Positions 21,693 to 28,828 of a DNA stretch of 28,865 nucleotides are shown here, piece by piece (within the stretch, counting starts at the first letter, position 1; each line of letters opens with the position of its first letter). Below the pieces are notes generated by a model. The model was not told the DNA's origin, did not search any database, and worked only from the letters and a program-made list of their open reading frames with translations. Location of the stretch: contig JASLAA010000148.1 in assembly GCA_030147325.1 (NCBI GenBank), positions 1-28,865 on the forward strand. Direction: 5' to 3'. The position numbers and the translations under genes are program-made. This DNA comes from Arthrobacter sp. (GTDB lineage Bacteria; Actinomycetota; Actinomycetes; Actinomycetales; Micrococcaceae).

Positions 21693-22547
21693 TCAGGCGT
21701 GGTCCCGCCAGCTGTGTTCGGGCTCGTACCCCAGAACGCGGCGCGCCTTCTCGATCGAGAGGAGCGTCCCGTTCCGGCCCACCTCCCGCGTGAGGTCGAC
21801 ACCGGGGAACACCTCGCCGGCCAGCTCCGCACTCGCGCGGCTCATGACGGTGTCAGCGGCCGCGATGATGAAGCGGTCGAAGCCCGGCCCTGCATTCTGC
21901 AGGGCGCGTTCCACCGCCTGGGCGCCGTCGCGCCCGTCGATGTAGCCCCACAGGTTCCACTTGCGCGCCGAGGCGTCCGTATCGAAGGACGGGAACTCGG
22001 CGTAGTCCTCCGGATCCATCACGTTCGAGAATCGGAGCGCCGTGATGCTCAGTCCCGGGTCCCACCGCGTCAACTCGATGGCGAGTTGCTCCTCGAGGTG
22101 CTTGACGAGGGAGTACGTGCTCTCGGGCCGGGCCGGATACTCCTCGTCGACCGGCAGGTACGGCGGAGGTGTGTCGAACGGGAGCCCCAGCACCGTCTCG
22201 CTGGACGCGTAGACGATCCTCCTGATGCCTGCCCGCCGGCACGCCTGGAAGACGTTGTAGGTGGCCGTCATGTTGTTGTGGAAGGTCGCTGCGTCCGCCT
22301 GCAGGCCAGGAGCGGGTATCGCCCCGAGGTGCACCACGGCGTCCAGCCCGGCGTACTTGTCGTCGACGCCCTGAAGAGCATCCGCGACCTGGCCGTAGTC
22401 CCGCAGGTCGATCCGGAGGAAGGACGCGCTGCGCTCACCGTACTGGTCCAGTTCGAAGACGGTGTGGCCCGAGGTCCGGAGCCTCCGCACCACGCTGCGC
22501 CCGAGCTTCCCGCTGGATCCGGTGACGGCCACCGTCAGTGGCGCCAT
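21693..22547 (-). CDS. NAD(P)-dependent epimerase/dehydratase (extended SDR)
   Basis: A 284-residue extended SDR. The cofactor-binding TGSSGKLG (residues 9-16), the following LDAVVHLGAI, the YASSETVLG strand with catalytic Ser, and the Tyr-x3-Lys in STYSLVKHLEE are all visible. Members act on nucleotide sugars or, in this shorter subgroup, uronate-type substrates (relatives of uronate dehydrogenase); the exact substrate is unknown. Its ATG shares one base with the stop of the upstream aldo/keto reductase gene (TGATG), so translation is coupled. Together the two oxidoreductases suggest a shared sugar or carbonyl pathway. Confidence 0.9.
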   Translation of the reverse strand: MAPLTVAVTGSSGKLGRSVVRRLRTSGHTVFELDQYGERSASFLRIDLRDYGQVADALQGVDDKYAGLDAVVHLGAIPAPGLQADAATFHNNMTATYNVFQACRRAGIRRIVYASSETVLGLPFDTPPPYLPVDEEYPARPESTYSLVKHLEEQLAIELTRWDPGLSITALRFSNVMDPEDYAEFPSFDTDASARKWNLWGYIDGRDGAQAVERALQNAGPGFDRFIIAAADTVMSRASAELAGEVFPGVDLTREVGRNGTLLSIEKARRVLGYEPEHSWRDHA

Positions 22548-23551
22548 CAGACGGGACGCGTCTCGGGCGAGACGGTCTTCGCCACGTCCGTCTCGGCCAG
22601 ATCTCCCACCGCCTCGTCGATCGCCTTCAGGACGTCCTCCTCGAGCTTCACGCCCGCGGCGACGGCGTTGGACTCCACCTGCTCCGGACGCGACGCCCCG
22701 ATGATCGCGGAGGCGACGTTCGGGTTCTGCAGCACCCAGGCGATTGCCAGCTGGGCCATCGTGAGGCCGACCCCGTCGGCGATGGGTGCCAGCTTCTGCA
22801 CGGCGGTCAGGACGTCGTCATCCATCCACCGCTTGATCATGTCGGCCCCGCCCTTGTCGTCGGAGGCTCGCGTGCCCTTCTCCGGCTGCTGGCCCGGCGT
22901 GTACTTCCCGGTCAGGACGCCCTGGGCGACGGGCGACCAGACGATCTGCGAGAGGCCGAGCTCCTCCGACGTCGGCACCACCTCACCCTCGATGACGCGC
23001 CACAGCATGGAGTACTGGGGCTGGTTGGAGATGAGCTGGAAGCCGAGGTCCTTCGCGAGGGCGTGTCCGTCCCGGATCTGCTGTGCGGTCCACTCGCTGA
23101 CGCCGATGTACAGGGCCTTGCCCTGGCGGACGACGTCGGCGAAGGCCTGCATCGTCTCCTCGAGGGGCGTCTCGTGGTCGTACCGGTGAGCCTGGTAGAG
23201 GTCCACGTAGTCCGTCTGCAGGCGCTCCAGGGAGCCGTCGATCGATTCCAGGATGTGCTTCCGGGAGAGCCCGACGTCGTTGTGGCCCTTGGGCCCCGTG
23301 GGTCCCCAGACCTTCGTGAAGATCTCCAGGGACTGGCGGCGCTCGCCCTTCAACGCCTCGCCGAGGACGGTCTCCGCAGCCGTGTTCGCGTACACGTCCG
23401 CGGTGTCGAAGGTGGTGATGCCGACATCGAGCGCGGCGCGCACGCACTGCGTCGCCACGTCGTTCTCGATCTGCGACCCGTGGGTCAGCCAGTTGCCGTA
23501 GGTGATTTCCGAGATCTTGAAGCCGCTGTTTCCGAGGTATCTGAAGTCCAT
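22547..23551 (-). CDS. Aldo/keto reductase (Kv-beta/YghZ-like)
   Basis: A 334-residue AKR with a TIM barrel. The catalytic tetrad is Asp49 and Tyr54 (FDTADVYANT), Lys80 (FTKVWG) and His122 (YQAHRYD). The NADPH-binding end shows IGASRPEQVESN. It resembles the potassium-channel beta subunit/YghZ group in the pattern LGNSGFKISEITYGNW and in QYSMLWRVIE. It reduces aldehydes or ketones with NADPH. ATG at 23551 is used; the frame stays open far upstream but there runs antisense to the Fem-type gene. A -10-like TAGCAT ends 7 nt before the ATG and there is no ribosome binding site, suggesting a leaderless mRNA. Confidence 0.93.
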   Translation of the reverse strand: MDFRYLGNSGFKISEITYGNWLTHGSQIENDVATQCVRAALDVGITTFDTADVYANTAAETVLGEALKGERRQSLEIFTKVWGPTGPKGHNDVGLSRKHILESIDGSLERLQTDYVDLYQAHRYDHETPLEETMQAFADVVRQGKALYIGVSEWTAQQIRDGHALAKDLGFQLISNQPQYSMLWRVIEGEVVPTSEELGLSQIVWSPVAQGVLTGKYTPGQQPEKGTRASDDKGGADMIKRWMDDDVLTAVQKLAPIADGVGLTMAQLAIAWVLQNPNVASAIIGASRPEQVESNAVAAGVKLEEDVLKAIDEAVGDLAETDVAKTVSPETRPV

Positions 23552-23558
23552 GGTCCCG

Positions 23559-23564
23559 ATGCTA
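23559..23564 (-). promoter_or_regulatory. Candidate -10 (TAGCAT) of leaderless aldo/keto reductase gene
   Basis: On the minus strand TAGCAT is followed by seven bases and then ATG at 23551. CTGTAC 18 nt further upstream is a weak -35. Confidence 0.4.
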
Positions 23565-23698
23565 ACCACCCTGAGCACGCGAGTACAGGATGTTCGGTTT
23601 CCCGAAGCAACTTCCCCTTCTCCGCGCCGGAAAGGCATGGATGAGCCACTAGACTTAGGGGCGTCCTTCGGTTGTAGCCCAGTAGTGAATGAGGAATT

Positions 23699-24772
23699 GT
23701 GGTTGATTTCAGCGCTCGTTTCGCCACCGGAGCGGAGCAGCAGAGCTGGGATTCCCTGGTCACAGCCAATCCCGGGGGCGGCAATCTCCTTCAGTCCGCG
23801 GCATTCGCGGACGTCAAGTCCCACCACGGCTGGCGGCCCCGCTTCGTGGTGCTGGAGGGGCCCGGGTACACGAGCCACAACCTCATCCTGGAGAAGAAGG
23901 TGCCCTTGCTCGGCGCCCTCTGGTACGTGATCAAGGGTCCTGCGGTCACCGAGGCGTCCCACGTGGCAGGAGCCGCACGTGCCGTCGCGGACCTCGCGCG
24001 GAGGGAAGGGCACCGCGTCTTCGCCATCAAAGTGGAACCGGATCTCCTCGACTCGCCCGAGCTGCGGGCTACCTTCGGTGCGGAGGGGCTCGTCAAGACG
24101 TTCAACCTGCAGCCCAATGACAGCACTGCCGTCCTCGTGACGACGCCGGACTCCAACCAGTTGCTGCGCAACCTGCACTCCCGTGGGCGCAACGCGATCC
24201 GTCGCGCCATGCGCGAGGGTGTGGTGGTGCGGCGCATGGAGCCGACGGAGGAGACCTTCCGGGCCATGTACTCGCTGATGTCCCACATCGAGGACCGCTC
24301 TGCGGCCCGGATGCGTTCCTTCGAGTACTACAGCCGCTTCTGGCAGAACTTCGTGGACGCCGGCCAGGGGCGGTTCTACTTCGTGTATGAGGACGGTCAG
24401 CCGTCCGTGGGTGCCTTCATCATCAACTACGGAACGAAGGGCACGTACAAGGACGGTGGTTCCCGGCCAGGACGTACGCAGTACGGCGATTCGCACCTGG
24501 TGCAGTGGCAGGCGATCAACGATCTCAAGGATGAGTTCGGGATCGTCGAGTACGACTTCTGCGGCACACCGCCGAGTGACAGGCTGAAGGACAGGGACCA
24601 CCCCCATCATGGCCTGGGACTGTTCAAGACGAGTTTCACCAAGACGGTGACGGACTTCTCGGGCTGCTACGACCTCGTGGTCAGCGGCTGGAAGTATCGT
24701 GTGTGGAACAACGTTGCAGAGCGGGTCGCTCGCCAGGTGTACTGGCGCCGGACCCGCCAACCGTTCTACTGA
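23699..24772 (+). CDS. FemAB-family aminoacyltransferase (peptidoglycan bridge)
   Basis: A 357-residue protein with two GNAT-like domains of the Fem/MurM family. Visible family segments are the N-terminal NLLQSAAFADVKSHHGW, the linker LHSRGRNAIRRAMREGVVVRR, and the second domain's FYFVYEDGQPSVGAFIINYGTKGTYKDGGS with VEYDFCGTPP. These enzymes transfer amino acids from aminoacyl-tRNA to the peptidoglycan stem peptide; Arthrobacter relatives have varied Ala/Ser/Thr-containing bridges. The insertion helical coiled coil of staphylococcal FemA is absent, as in short actinobacterial forms. The start is GTG at 23699 with GAGGA just 3 nt upstream, a rather short spacing. A hairpin separates it from the ThrE gene. 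Confidence 0.85.
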   Translation: MVDFSARFATGAEQQSWDSLVTANPGGGNLLQSAAFADVKSHHGWRPRFVVLEGPGYTSHNLILEKKVPLLGALWYVIKGPAVTEASHVAGAARAVADLARREGHRVFAIKVEPDLLDSPELRATFGAEGLVKTFNLQPNDSTAVLVTTPDSNQLLRNLHSRGRNAIRRAMREGVVVRRMEPTEETFRAMYSLMSHIEDRSAARMRSFEYYSRFWQNFVDAGQGRFYFVYEDGQPSVGAFIINYGTKGTYKDGGSRPGRTQYGDSHLVQWQAINDLKDEFGIVEYDFCGTPPSDRLKDRDHPHHGLGLFKTSFTKTVTDFSGCYDLVVSGWKYRVWNNVAERVARQVYWRRTRQPFY

Positions 24773-24778
24773 GTAGAA

Positions 24779-24797
24779 CACCGCGGCCGACGCGGTG
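24779..24797 (+). terminator. Hairpin between the Fem-type and thrE genes
   Basis: CACCGCG (24779-24785) and CGCGGTG (24791-24797) form a 7-bp stem with a 5-nt loop. The gap to the next start is only 21 nt, so it may attenuate rather than fully stop transcription. Confidence 0.45.
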
Positions 24798-24818
24798 GAT
24801 CGAGCATGAAAGGCGGCT

Positions 24819-26507
24819 GTGAAAGACGGTCCCACCCCAGGGCAGAGCTCCTCACCCGCTACCAACCCATCTCCGGTGGCAGAAGCACTTCCGGTCATCA
24901 AACGACCTTTCGACCCCACCGAGGATGAGAAGAAGAAGCTCTCCGCGCCGAATGCTTCCGGTGGGGGGACGGGAATGCGGCCGGCACCACCCGCCCGTTC
25001 ACCCGGTGAGCAGAAGGGGTCGAAGCAGGGGCGTCAGCGAAAGCCCGCTACGCGCCCCACGGATGCGCTGCCGACGACGCCCCAGAGCGCGCCGTCGACG
25101 GGCCGCCCCAATGCGGCGGCCCGGAATGTGCTGCGCCGGCTCGTGCAGGGGGAGGCCCCGCCCACCCAGGCCATGAGCATCGTCGAGCGGCTGGCGGGCA
25201 GCCCCTACGCCAACCCGACGATCCATGCGGGTGGTCCCGATGCGAGTGCCCGCAAGGCCCTCGACTTCGCCCTCAACCTGGCCGAGACGATGTTCCGGTA
25301 CGGGGCCGGCGCTCTCGAGGTCGAGACCAGCATCATCGCGGTCACCGCCGCGTACGGCCTCGACCACATCGAGGTGGACATCACCAACCAGTCCGTCATC
25401 ATCAACTACTCGGCGAAGGACCAGACTCCTACGACCGTCCTGCGGGTGGTGCGCTCCTGGACCAACAACTACGCCGGTCTCACCGCCATCCATCGGCTCG
25501 TCTCCGACATCGCGGATGGCGGTGTCTCGCGCACCGAGGCAGCCCATCGGCTCGAGGAGATCATCCACAGGCCGAAGCCGTTCCCGCGCTGGATGGTGAC
25601 GGCGGCCTTCGGCATCTTTTCCGCAGCGATCGTCGCGTTCGTCGGCGGGACCCCGCTGGGGTCCCTCGTCGGGTTCCTCAGCTGCATCCTCGTGGACCTG
25701 GTCAGCCGGAAGCTCGGGGAGTGGCGCGTCCCCGAATTCTTCTCCGTGGCCACCTCGGCTGCGCTCGTGACCCTGGTCGCCATGCTGTTCTGGTGGCTCC
25801 GGGTGCCGATCTCGCCGGCTCTCGTGGTGGTGGGGGGAATCCTCCTGCTCCTGCCGACGGGCCGTCTGGTCTCCGCGACGCAGGACGCCATCAATGGGTT
25901 CCCGGTCACCGCGGCCGGGCGTTTCCTCTCCGCCATCCTCGTCTTCGCGGCACTCGTGGCAGGCATCGCCGTCGCCCTGGTGGCAGGAGCGGCGCTCGGG
26001 ATACCGGAACTCGAGGTGGTCGAGTCCTCGGGGTCGCAGTACCCGTGGCCTGCCGTCGCTGTGCTGGTCTTCATCGCCGTCTGCATGATCTGCATCGCCG
26101 AGCAGACCGATGTGTCGCTGGTGATCCCGACGTCGCTCGTCGCCGTCGCCGGCTACCTCCTGCTGATCAGTGCGATGACCGCAGGGGTCGGCTACCGGCT
26201 GGCCCCCGCGCTCGCCGCGGTCCTGATCGGCGGGCTGTCCCGCGTCGTCGCCCTCCGGCTCGGTGCTCCCCAGCTCGTCGTCGCCGTGCCGGCCGTGCTC
26301 TTCCTCTACCCCGGACTCACGATCTTCCGCTCCATGTACATGCTCACCCTCGACAGTGAGATCGTCTCGGGCGGAGCGATCGGCCTGTTCAATGCCCTCA
26401 CCGTGGTACTCGCGATCGCCGCTGGGGTCGTGCTCGGAGACAACCTGGCGCGGCCCTTCACGAGGAAACTCGGGTCGAGCGAACGCCAGCGGAACCGCCG
26501 GCGGTAG
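24819..26507 (+). CDS. thrE: Threonine/serine exporter (ThrE family)
   Basis: A 562-residue membrane protein of the ThrE family, known from Corynebacterium glutamicum as exporter of L-threonine and L-serine. About 95 N-terminal residues are Pro/Thr/Ser-rich and probably disordered; residues about 135-250 form the conserved cytosolic N-terminal domain (ALNLAETMFRYGAGALEVETSI, an amphipathic start, SWTNNYAGLTAIHRLV), followed by ten or so membrane helices (about 255-550). The start is GTG at 24819 preceded by AAAGGCGG. It is longer than the 489-residue C. glutamicum protein mostly in the N-terminal tail. It lies 46 bp after the Fem-type gene and may be co-transcribed. Confidence 0.9.
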   Translation: MKDGPTPGQSSSPATNPSPVAEALPVIKRPFDPTEDEKKKLSAPNASGGGTGMRPAPPARSPGEQKGSKQGRQRKPATRPTDALPTTPQSAPSTGRPNAAARNVLRRLVQGEAPPTQAMSIVERLAGSPYANPTIHAGGPDASARKALDFALNLAETMFRYGAGALEVETSIIAVTAAYGLDHIEVDITNQSVIINYSAKDQTPTTVLRVVRSWTNNYAGLTAIHRLVSDIADGGVSRTEAAHRLEEIIHRPKPFPRWMVTAAFGIFSAAIVAFVGGTPLGSLVGFLSCILVDLVSRKLGEWRVPEFFSVATSAALVTLVAMLFWWLRVPISPALVVVGGILLLLPTGRLVSATQDAINGFPVTAAGRFLSAILVFAALVAGIAVALVAGAALGIPELEVVESSGSQYPWPAVAVLVFIAVCMICIAEQTDVSLVIPTSLVAVAGYLLLISAMTAGVGYRLAPALAAVLIGGLSRVVALRLGAPQLVVAVPAVLFLYPGLTIFRSMYMLTLDSEIVSGGAIGLFNALTVVLAIAAGVVLGDNLARPFTRKLGSSERQRNRRR

Positions 26508-26528
26508 CCCGGCGGACCGACACGGGCA

Positions 26529-27368
26529 CTATCTACCGCTGTCGGTGCTCGCCGTCCGGGTCCAGTCGATCGGGTCGGCCCCCTGCTGCAGCAGGAGCTC
26601 ATTGGCGCGGCTGAAGGGTCGTGAACCGAAGAAGCCGCGCGACGCCGACAGCGGGCTCGGGTGCGCGGACTCGACGGTCGGCGTCGCGCCGAGCAGCGGC
26701 TTGAGGCGGAGGGCGTCCTTCCCCCACAGAACGGCCACCAGGGGTCCTCCCCGCGCCACGAGAGCTCGGACCGCTGCGTCGGTCACCCGTTCCCACCCGA
26801 GACCCCGGTGCGATGCGGTCTCTCCTGCCCGAACCGTCAGCACCCGGTTGAGGAGCAGGACCCCCTGCTCCGCCCACCCCGACAGATCGCCCGTCGCCGG
26901 CGCCACCAGGCCCGTGTCGGAGGACAGCTCCCGGTAGATGTTGGCGAGGCTGCGTGGCAGGGGTCGTGTGGCCGGGTCGACGGCGAAGCTCAGCCCGACG
27001 GCGTGCCCGGGGGTCGGGTAGGGGTCCTGTCCCACGATCACGACCCGCACGCGGTCCAGGGGAGCGGTGAAGGCCCGGAGGATGTGCCGTGCAGCGGGTA
27101 GTACCCGGATCCCGCGGTCCAGATCCTCGGCGAGGGACGCGGCGAGCTGGTGGAGGACGGGCTCGACGGGCCTGAGAGCGGCCGCCCAGTCCGGGGGCAC
27201 GAGCTCCTCGACCCTGGTCGGTGCAGCGAAGGGGAACGGCGCCCCGGAGAGCGGTGGACGTCCCGCAACCATCCGTCCACCGCGAGGAGGGTCACCCGCT
27301 CCTGCAGCTGCCCGGGGGCCGGCAGGAGCGTTCGGCAAGTCGAAGAGTGCGCCGTCGTCGTGGGTCAT
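26529..27368 (-). CDS. ung: Uracil-DNA glycosylase (family 1)
   Basis: The water-activating motif GQDPYPTPGHAVG (113-125, catalytic Asp115), the LLLNRVLTVR strand (171-180, uracil-binding Asn174) and the minor-groove loop HPSPLS (236-241, catalytic His236) identify a family-1 UDG. It removes uracil from DNA to start base excision repair. With ATG at 27368 it has 279 residues, the first 45 of which are Pro/Gly-rich and outside the domain; ATG at 27377 or 27272 (247 residues, closer to the usual size) are alternatives and no ribosome binding site decides. It is divergent from the DUF3263 gene and convergent with thrE, 21 bp away. Confidence 0.93.
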   Translation of the reverse strand: MTHDDGALFDLPNAPAGPRAAAGAGDPPRGGRMVAGRPPLSGAPFPFAAPTRVEELVPPDWAAALRPVEPVLHQLAASLAEDLDRGIRVLPAARHILRAFTAPLDRVRVVIVGQDPYPTPGHAVGLSFAVDPATRPLPRSLANIYRELSSDTGLVAPATGDLSGWAEQGVLLLNRVLTVRAGETASHRGLGWERVTDAAVRALVARGGPLVAVLWGKDALRLKPLLGATPTVESAHPSPLSASRGFFGSRPFSRANELLLQQGADPIDWTRTASTDSGR

Positions 27369-27405
27369 GCCCACCATTCTCGCGCCGGACGTCGGCGGGT
27401 CCACT

Positions 27406-27427
27406 CGAATGACATCGATGTCATTCG
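27406..27427. promoter_or_regulatory. 22-bp perfect palindrome between ung and the DUF3263 gene
   Basis: The half-site CGAATGACATC is followed by its exact reverse complement, with no central gap. It overlaps the -35 and part of the spacer of the plus-strand promoter described at 27409-27437. A perfect palindrome of this size over a promoter is a strong candidate operator. The regulator is unknown. Confidence 0.7.
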
Positions 27428-27437
27428 GCTCTACCAT
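27409..27437 (+). promoter_or_regulatory. Promoter of the DUF3263-LytR_C operon
   Basis: ATGACA (27409-27414, 5 of 6 matches to TTGACA), a 17-nt spacer and TACCAT (27432-27437, 4 of 6). The expected start is near 27444, giving a leader of about 35 nt before ATG 27479. Confidence 0.55.
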
Positions 27438-27478
27438 GGGGGAACGATTGTCCGAGTCGACGGAAGGCGAAGCCAGGG

Positions 27479-27784
27479 ATGACGGAGCCATCACGGCACC
27501 CGGACGGCCCCGTCCCGGAGCGGGACGCGAAGCTGATGCTCGCCGACCGCGAGCAGCGCATGCTGGCGCTCGAACGGGAATGGTGGAAGTACTCCGGCGC
27601 CAAGGAACAGGCCATCCGGGACCTCTTCAACATGTCCGCCACCCACTACTACCAGGTGCTCAACGCCCTCATCGACACGGAGGCGGCGCTGGCCCACGAC
27701 CCGATGCTGGTCAAGCGGCTCCGCCGCCTGAGGTCGACCCGTCAACGGGCACGGTCCGCCCGCAGGCTCGGCGCGGACATCTAG
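27479..27784 (+). CDS. DUF3263 protein
   Basis: A 101-residue basic protein. Residues 22-75 match the DUF3263 pattern: LADREQRMLALEREWWKYSGAKEQAIRDLFNMSATHYYQVLNALID, a helix-turn-helix-like arrangement that recalls sigma-70 region 4 or MarR-type DNA-binding turns. The C-terminus (LRRLRSTRQRARSARRL) is strongly basic. Role unknown; conserved in Actinobacteria next to LytR_C and groL genes, as I recall. Its predicted HTH makes it a candidate DNA-binding protein, possibly acting at the palindrome in its own promoter. Followed 50 bp later by the LytR_C gene. Confidence 0.88.
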   Translation: MTEPSRHPDGPVPERDAKLMLADREQRMLALEREWWKYSGAKEQAIRDLFNMSATHYYQVLNALIDTEAALAHDPMLVKRLRRLRSTRQRARSARRLGADI

Positions 27785-27834
27785 CTGTACCGACCTGTTG
27801 GCATTCCTCGACGAGCGAAGGATCACCCTGTCTC

Positions 27835-28476
27835 ATGACTGACCACCCGAGGGACGAGTTCGACAGGGTCCCCGAGTCCTCGGCCCGACAGGGTGTCCAC
27901 CGGGAGCGGGTGAACCCCGCGGGGTCCACCGGTCTCGGCCTGAAGATCACGGTCGGCGTGCTCGCGCTCCTCATCGGGCTCGGCGCCTACTTCATCCTCC
28001 CCAGGCTGGGCTTCGGACAGGACGACGGCCGACCGTCGGCTACCGCGCCCACCCCAGCCGCGACGCAGACAGCCGGCGGATCGGCGGATCCCTCGGCCAC
28101 GCCCGGCTCCAGCGACGGTGCCACGGACCCGGCAGTCCCTGACGCAGGGGCGACCGGCGACCCGGAGGCCACCCCGTCCACCGACTCGGCTGCGGGTGAA
28201 CCGGACCGGACACAAACCGTCAACGTCCTCAACGGCACGGGCTCTCCGGGACTCGCTTCGGTGGCGGCCGGACGGCTGGCGTCGTCCGGGTGGACATCGG
28301 CGCTACCGGGCAACTGGGCCGGCGCCCCGCTCGACGCGTCGGTCGTCTTCTACAACGGCGAGGCGCAGCGGTCCGGTGCAGAGGCCGTGGCGGAGGACCT
28401 GGGCATCACGGACGTGATCGACAGCCCCGACGTCTCTGCCGACATCTCGGTCGTCCTCGGGCCCGAGTTCCAGTAG
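27835..28476 (+). CDS. LytR C-terminal domain membrane protein
   Basis: A 213-residue protein: cytosolic N-terminus (1-34), one membrane helix (35-57), a Ser/Thr/Pro/Ala/Asp-rich linker (62-125) and a LytR_C domain (127-210) starting TVNVLNGTGSPGLASVAAGRLASSGW. LytR_C domains accompany LytR-CpsA-Psr enzymes of wall-polymer attachment but here no LCP catalytic domain is present, so it is a stand-alone accessory, extracytoplasmic. ATG at 27835 fits the domain and follows AAGGATC at a rather long spacing of 12 nt; the frame is open upstream through the DUF3263 gene, but that is a shadow. It probably forms an operon with DUF3263. Confidence 0.88.
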   Translation: MTDHPRDEFDRVPESSARQGVHRERVNPAGSTGLGLKITVGVLALLIGLGAYFILPRLGFGQDDGRPSATAPTPAATQTAGGSADPSATPGSSDGATDPAVPDAGATGDPEATPSTDSAAGEPDRTQTVNVLNGTGSPGLASVAAGRLASSGWTSALPGNWAGAPLDASVVFYNGEAQRSGAEAVAEDLGITDVIDSPDVSADISVVLGPEFQ

Positions 28477-28607
28477 GTACCGGCAGCGAAGGTGAGCGCG
28501 GGGACGCCGTCAGCCAGCCGTCCGGGCCCCGTCGGGAGCACCTCGGCGCGGGCGGCGCCGGAGGCGGGGACCACGGTCGATCGTCGGACGTGGCACCGCT
28601 CCAACGG

Positions 28608-28634
28608 GTTGCACTCACGTGGTGAGAGTGCTAA
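28608..28634 (+). promoter_or_regulatory. CIRCE operator 1 (HrcA)
   Basis: GTTGCACTC-N9-GAGTGCTAA: the right arm matches the CIRCE consensus (TTAGCACTC-N9-GAGTGCTAA) fully, the left arm in 7 of 9 bases. It binds the heat-shock repressor HrcA in known cases. A -35-like TTGCAC and -10-like GCTAAT lie within or at its edge. Confidence 0.85.
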
Positions 28635-28642
28635 TTATTGAG

Positions 28643-28669
28643 TTAGCACTCAAGCGAGCAGACTGCTAA
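28643..28669 (+). promoter_or_regulatory. CIRCE operator 2 (HrcA)
   Basis: TTAGCACTC-N9-GACTGCTAA: the left arm is perfect, the right arm has one mismatch. Its start is 35 bp after the start of operator 1, between 3 and 4 helical turns, so two HrcA dimers could bind on nearly the same side. The inner arms of the two elements also form a perfect inverted repeat with each other. Confidence 0.9.
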
Positions 28670-28828
28670 AGCTGCGCGTGACGGGTGAAGCAGGCAAACC
28701 TCTGTGGTGGGGGTGGAGCCAGGACGTGAAAGAGATCGTCCAGGCGCTGCCCGGCCGTCGCGGGCACCACACGCAGGCAAGCATTCATGTGCTGAAATGC
28801 AACCGTCCCCGAAAGGACCTACGCCGTT
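28670..28828 (+). other. Long leader of groL with two hairpins
   Basis: No coding frame is evident in the 159 bases between the CIRCE pair and the groL start. TGCCCG (28749-28754) can pair with CGGGCA (28761-28766), and GCATTCA (28781-28787) with TGAAATGC (28793-28800, one bulge) just before the AAGGA ribosome binding site at 28813-28817. Could be a structured 5' UTR. The upstream part 28477-28607 shows nothing else recognisable. Confidence 0.4.

Noticed and set aside
22547..24919. A single 790-residue minus-strand frame
   Set aside because: Only its last 334 codons match a protein family (aldo/keto reductase). The upstream part is antisense to the Fem-type gene, which has clear family features, so ATG 23551 is used.
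27406..27427. LexA (SOS) box at the ung/DUF3263 palindrome
   Set aside because: The actinobacterial LexA site is CGAAC-N4-GTTCG; this palindrome has CGAAT with a 12-base core and does not fit.
27067..28476. A 469-residue plus-strand frame ending in the LytR_C domain
   Set aside because: Its first half overlaps ung in antisense and DUF3263 in another frame; only the part from ATG 27835 has a membrane helix, linker and domain.
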